Source: Caenimonas sedimenti
Lineage (GTDB): Bacteria; Pseudomonadota; Gammaproteobacteria; Burkholderiales; Burkholderiaceae_C
Length of the DNA: 64,000 nt
Reading direction: 5' to 3'
Assembly (NCBI RefSeq): GCF_007833165.1
Contig: NZ_VOBQ01000009.1
Coordinates: forward strand, 165,087 to 229,086
Both the position numbers and the translations under genes were made by a program. This document shows, in pieces, positions 61,546 through 64,000 of the stretch (the stretch's first letter is position 1; the number at the start of each line of letters is the position of its first letter). Under the pieces are notes generated by a model. It did not search any database. It was not told the origin of the DNA and saw only the letters and a list, made by a program, of their open reading frames with translations.

Positions 61546-62027
61546 CCGATTCATCTTCCCTGCTGGCGCGCGCCGTGCGCCTGTGGGACCGCCTCTCGGC
61601 CGCGCTCGACGCGCTGCAGCCCGCTGCCGCCCTGGCCGCCCGCGTCTATGTGGGCCAGGTCTTCTTCCTCTCCGGCCTGACCAAGATCCGCGACTGGGAC
61701 ACCACGCTGGCGCTGTTCGCCGACGAGTACAAGGTGCCGCTCCTGCCGACCGCGCTCGCGGCCTTCATGGGGACGGCGGGTGAACTGGTGCTGCCGGTGC
61801 TGCTGGTCCTGGGGCTGGGCGGCCGCTTCGCCGCCCTGGGGTTGTCGGTGGTGAATGTGGTCGCCGTGCTGTCGCTGCAGGAGATCGCGCCGGCGGCGCT
61901 GCAGCAGCACGTCTTCTGGGGCGCGCTGCTGGCCGGCATCGCCGTCTACGGGCCGGGCAAATGGTCGGCCGAGCGCCTGGTCTGGCCGCGCCTCCAAGGC
62001 GCGGCCACCCTGCCGGTCACCAGTTGA
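61542..62027 (+). CDS. DoxX-family membrane protein
   Basis: A 161-residue inner membrane protein with four predicted helices (LAARVYVGQVFFLSGLTKIR, ALAAFMGTAGELVLPVLLVL, GLSVVNVVAVLSLQ, VFWGALLAGIAVYGPG). DoxX proteins recur at the end of bufferin operons; the function is unknown, possibly linked to quinone/thiol redox. Its last 11 bases overlap the end of the convergent ammonium transporter gene. Confidence 0.9.
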   Translation: MTDSSSLLARAVRLWDRLSAALDALQPAAALAARVYVGQVFFLSGLTKIRDWDTTLALFADEYKVPLLPTALAAFMGTAGELVLPVLLVLGLGGRFAALGLSVVNVVAVLSLQEIAPAALQQHVFWGALLAGIAVYGPGKWSAERLVWPRLQGAATLPVTS

Positions 62028-63219
62028 CTTCGCGGTCCGGCGTCGAGCCGATCTTGTGGATGGCGAGGTCGGCGCCTTCGTGCTCTTCTTCGGCCGTGAG
62101 ACGCAGGCCCATCACCGCCTTCAACAGGCCGTAGAGCGCGAAGCCGGTCAAGAGCGCCCAGGCCACGCCCATCAGGCTGCCGATCAGCTGCGCCAGGAAA
62201 CTCACGCCACCCAGCCCGCCCAGGGCCTTGCTGCCGAAGATGCCGGCCGCGAGTCCGCCCCACAGGCCGCACAGGCCGTGCAGCGGCCAGACCCCCAGCA
62301 CGTCGTCGATCTTCCAGCGGTTCTGCGTCAGCGTGAACATCACCACGAAGATCGCGCCCGCCGCGCCGCCGGTCACCAGGGCGCCCAGCGGATGCATCAG
62401 GTCGCTGCCGGCACACACCGCGACCAGGCCGGCCAGCGGGCCGTTATGGACGAAGCCGGGGTCGTTGCGGCCCAGCAGCAGGGCGGCGATGGTGCCGCCG
62501 GCCATGGCCATCAGCGAGTTCACGGCGACCAGGCCCGAGACCTTGTCGATCGTCTGCGCGCTCATCACGTTGAAGCCGAACCAGCCGACCGTGAGGATCC
62601 ACGCGCCCAGCGCCAGGAACGGGATGCTGGACGGCGGATGCGCCGAGATCCCGCCGTCCTTGCGGTAGCGGTTGGCGCGCGCGCCGAGCAGCAGCACGGC
62701 CGGCAGCGCCAGCCAGCCGCCGACCGCGTGCACGACGATGGAACCGGCGAAATCATGGAACTCCTCGCCCGCCACCGACTTGATCCAGGCCTGGATGCCG
62801 AAGCCCTGGTTCCAGGCGATGCCCTCGAACACCGGGTAGACCAGGCCGACGATGACTGCCGTGGCGAGCAGTTGCGGCCCGAAACGCGCGCGCTCGGCGA
62901 TGCCGCCCGAGATGATGGCCGGGATCGCCGCCGCGAACGTGAGCAGGAAGAAGAACTTCACCAGCTCGTAGCCGCTCTTGGCCACCAGCTGGTCGGCCCC
63001 GACCAGGAAGCTGGTGCCGTAAGCCACCGCGTAACCCACGAAAAAGTAGGCGACAGTGGAGACGGCGAAGTCCGCCAGGATCTTCACCAGGGCGTTCACC
63101 TGGTTCTTCTTGCGCACGGTGCCGAGTTCGAGGAAGGCGAAACCGGAGTGCATGGCCAGGACCATGATGGCGCCCAGGAGGATGAACAGAACGTCCGAGC
63201 CCTGTTTTAGTGCTTCCAT
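62017..63219 (-). CDS. Ammonium transporter (Amt family)
   Basis: A 400-residue membrane channel with 11 hydrophobic segments beginning SDVLFILLGAIMVLAMHSGF AFLELG. The Amt signatures are visible: DFAGSIVVHAVGGWLALPAV (the conserved D-x-A-G and first pore histidine) and the later PLHGLCGLWGGLAAGIFG with the second histidine region. No signal peptide and no glnK are adjacent, unlike the common glnK-amtB pair. A hairpin sits in its 5' leader. Confidence 0.92.
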   Translation of the reverse strand: MEALKQGSDVLFILLGAIMVLAMHSGFAFLELGTVRKKNQVNALVKILADFAVSTVAYFFVGYAVAYGTSFLVGADQLVAKSGYELVKFFFLLTFAAAIPAIISGGIAERARFGPQLLATAVIVGLVYPVFEGIAWNQGFGIQAWIKSVAGEEFHDFAGSIVVHAVGGWLALPAVLLLGARANRYRKDGGISAHPPSSIPFLALGAWILTVGWFGFNVMSAQTIDKVSGLVAVNSLMAMAGGTIAALLLGRNDPGFVHNGPLAGLVAVCAGSDLMHPLGALVTGGAAGAIFVVMFTLTQNRWKIDDVLGVWPLHGLCGLWGGLAAGIFGSKALGGLGGVSFLAQLIGSLMGVAWALLTGFALYGLLKAVMGLRLTAEEEHEGADLAIHKIGSTPDREVNW

Positions 63220-63249
63220 TGCGTTTCCTTTGGATGAATTGCGTCTTTG

Positions 63250-63285
63250 TGGTGCGTCATCGCCGTGTTCCCGGCGATTGCACCA
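63250..63285. other. Extended hairpin in the amt/GDT1 intergenic region
   Basis: TGGTGC (63250-63255) pairs with GCACCA (63280-63285) and ATCGCCG (63259-63265) with CGGCGAT (63272-63278), separated by a small asymmetric bulge. It would lie in the amt leader or between the divergent promoters. Confidence 0.5.
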
Positions 63286-63359
63286 AAAGCAAGCAAAAAT
63301 CGCGCCAGAATCGTGCGCGCCAGCCAGCTGACAGCCTGAGGCTCTAGGATGGGGCCCAC

Positions 63360-63917
63360 ATGGAAGCTTTTCTGGTTTCGACCGGCCTCGTCGCGCTGGC
63401 CGAAATGGGCGACAAGACCCAACTCCTTTCGCTGGTGCTCGCCGCCCGGTTCCGCCGGCCGTGGCCGATCGTGGCGGGCATCTTCGTGGCCACCTTGGCC
63501 AACCACGCCCTGGCCGGCGCCGTCGGCGCCTGGGTGACGCAGGCGCTGGGCCCGGACGTGCTGCGCTGGGTGCTGGGCGTCTCGTTCATCGCCATGGCAA
63601 TGTGGATGCTGATCCCCGACAAACTGGATGAGGACGATGCCGACGCCAAGCCGCGCTTCGGCGTCTTCGGCGCCACGCTCATCGCCTTCTTCCTGGCCGA
63701 GATGGGCGACAAGACCCAGGTCGCCACCGTGATGCTGGCGGCGCGCTACGACGCCTGGGCGGCGGTCGTGGCCGGCACGACGCTCGGCATGATGCTGGCC
63801 AACGCGCCGGTCGTCTGGTTCGGCGAGCGGATCACGCGGCGCGTGCCGATCCGGCTGGTGCATGGGGTCGGGGCGGCGATTTTTCTGGTGCTGGGGGTCG
63901 TGGCCTTGCTGTCTTAG
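63360..63917 (+). CDS. GDT1/TMEM165 (UPF0016) family manganese exporter-like protein
   Basis: A 185-residue six-helix membrane protein with the duplicated signature E-x-G-D-K-T: LVALAEMGDKTQLLSLVLAA near residue 11 and IAFFLAEMGDKTQVATVMLA near residue 110. Bacterial members (MneA/MntX-like) export Mn2+. I saw no yybP-ykoY riboswitch in the 140 bases upstream. The TAG stop lies at the beginning of a dispersed repeat. Confidence 0.92.
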   Translation: MEAFLVSTGLVALAEMGDKTQLLSLVLAARFRRPWPIVAGIFVATLANHALAGAVGAWVTQALGPDVLRWVLGVSFIAMAMWMLIPDKLDEDDADAKPRFGVFGATLIAFFLAEMGDKTQVATVMLAARYDAWAAVVAGTTLGMMLANAPVVWFGERITRRVPIRLVHGVGAAIFLVLGVVALLS

Positions 63918-63988
63918 GCTGGGTTCGCGAAGCGACCCCAGCGGGTGCTTGCCGAGGGTGCTGGGGTCGCTTCGCGAACCCCGCCTAC
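63915..63988. repeat. TAGGCTGGG inverted repeat at the right end
   Basis: TAGGCTGGGTTCGCGAAGCG and GTCGCTTCGCGAACCCCGCC flank a short loop with CCCCAGC/GCTGGGG arms. Its first three bases are the stop codon of the GDT1 gene. Confidence 0.88.
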
Positions 63989-64000
63989 CAAGCCCAAACC

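Noticed and set aside
63250..63285. NtrC binding site upstream of the ammonium transporter
   Set aside because: The half-sites are in the order TGGTGC...GCACCA with a long gap, the inverse of the usual GCACC...GGTGC arrangement.
63220..63359. yybP-ykoY manganese riboswitch before the GDT1 gene
   Set aside because: No recognisable conserved loop sequences of this class were found in the 140-base interval.

Overview
The window is a high-GC chromosomal segment from a betaproteobacterium, most likely family Comamonadaceae (Ramlibacter/Variovorax-like). Three things suggest this: Bug-type periplasmic receptors beside LysR regulators, the dnaA-dnaN-gyrB order without recF, and abundant short palindromic repeats of the VIPAKAGIQ and TAGGCTGGG types. 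The genus is inferred from gene content only.

Layout. 1-7.4 kb: end of a DUF454 gene, two LysR/Bug-receptor pairs, a SnoaL-like protein, an AbrB/PIN toxin-antitoxin pair, an MtfA-like peptidase and an SDR. 7.4-19.5 kb: an accessory island with a nuclease/defence flavour. It holds an MNT-HEPN pair, a dehydrogenase with an in-frame palindromic insertion, a NYN/LOTUS protein, a truncated NERD-helicase fused to a HEPN remnant, a MazG-like/NYN/lysine-rich fusion, an intact NERD-helicase, a DUF2075 helicase with a nuclease-like N-terminus, and an HNH endonuclease with a possible sulfur-binding domain. A broken copy of the mtfA 3' end and a frameshifted small gene lie inside it. 19.5-32.6 kb: the replication core. 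gyrB, dnaN and dnaA run leftward; rpmH, rnpA, yidD, yidC and mnmE run rightward. Two alpha/beta-hydrolase-LuxR fusions, a DUF2917 protein and a Phd/RelE-type pair are inserted before mnmE.

32.6-49.4 kb: a TetR gene faces a long rightward cluster: FAH-family protein, alpha/beta hydrolase, two paralogous amidohydrolases, a complete branched-chain amino-acid-type ABC transporter (LivHMKGF) whose LivF is fused to a Tm-1-like/UPF0261 domain, the matching TIM-barrel protein, a flotillin, SRPBCC proteins (one fused to a quinone oxidoreductase) and a VOC protein. It looks like uptake and breakdown of an unidentified small molecule under TetR control. 49.4-56.7 kb: two stand-alone cyclic-nucleotide-binding proteins, a KefC-type antiporter, and kdsD-kdsC-lptC for Kdo/LPS transport, followed by an SDR.

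56.7-64 kb: two glycine-rich RNA-binding proteins with matching 5' leader hairpins that cover the ribosome binding site; an ECF sigma/zinc-finger anti-sigma pair; a TlpA-like thioredoxin; a bufferin-type operon (DUF2282 precursor, DUF692/MNIO enzyme, DUF2063 partner, DoxX); an ammonium transporter; and a GDT1-type Mn exporter. The TlpA gene and the bufferin operon are preceded by the same ECF-like promoter motif with identical spacing, which suggests one regulon.

The DNA repeats deserve notice. They lie in frame within four coding sequences (dehydrogenase, mnmE, livM, the livF fusion), supply the stop codons of three genes, and contribute to the Shine-Dalgarno sequence of livH. No tRNA, rRNA, CRISPR array, transposase or integrase was seen.
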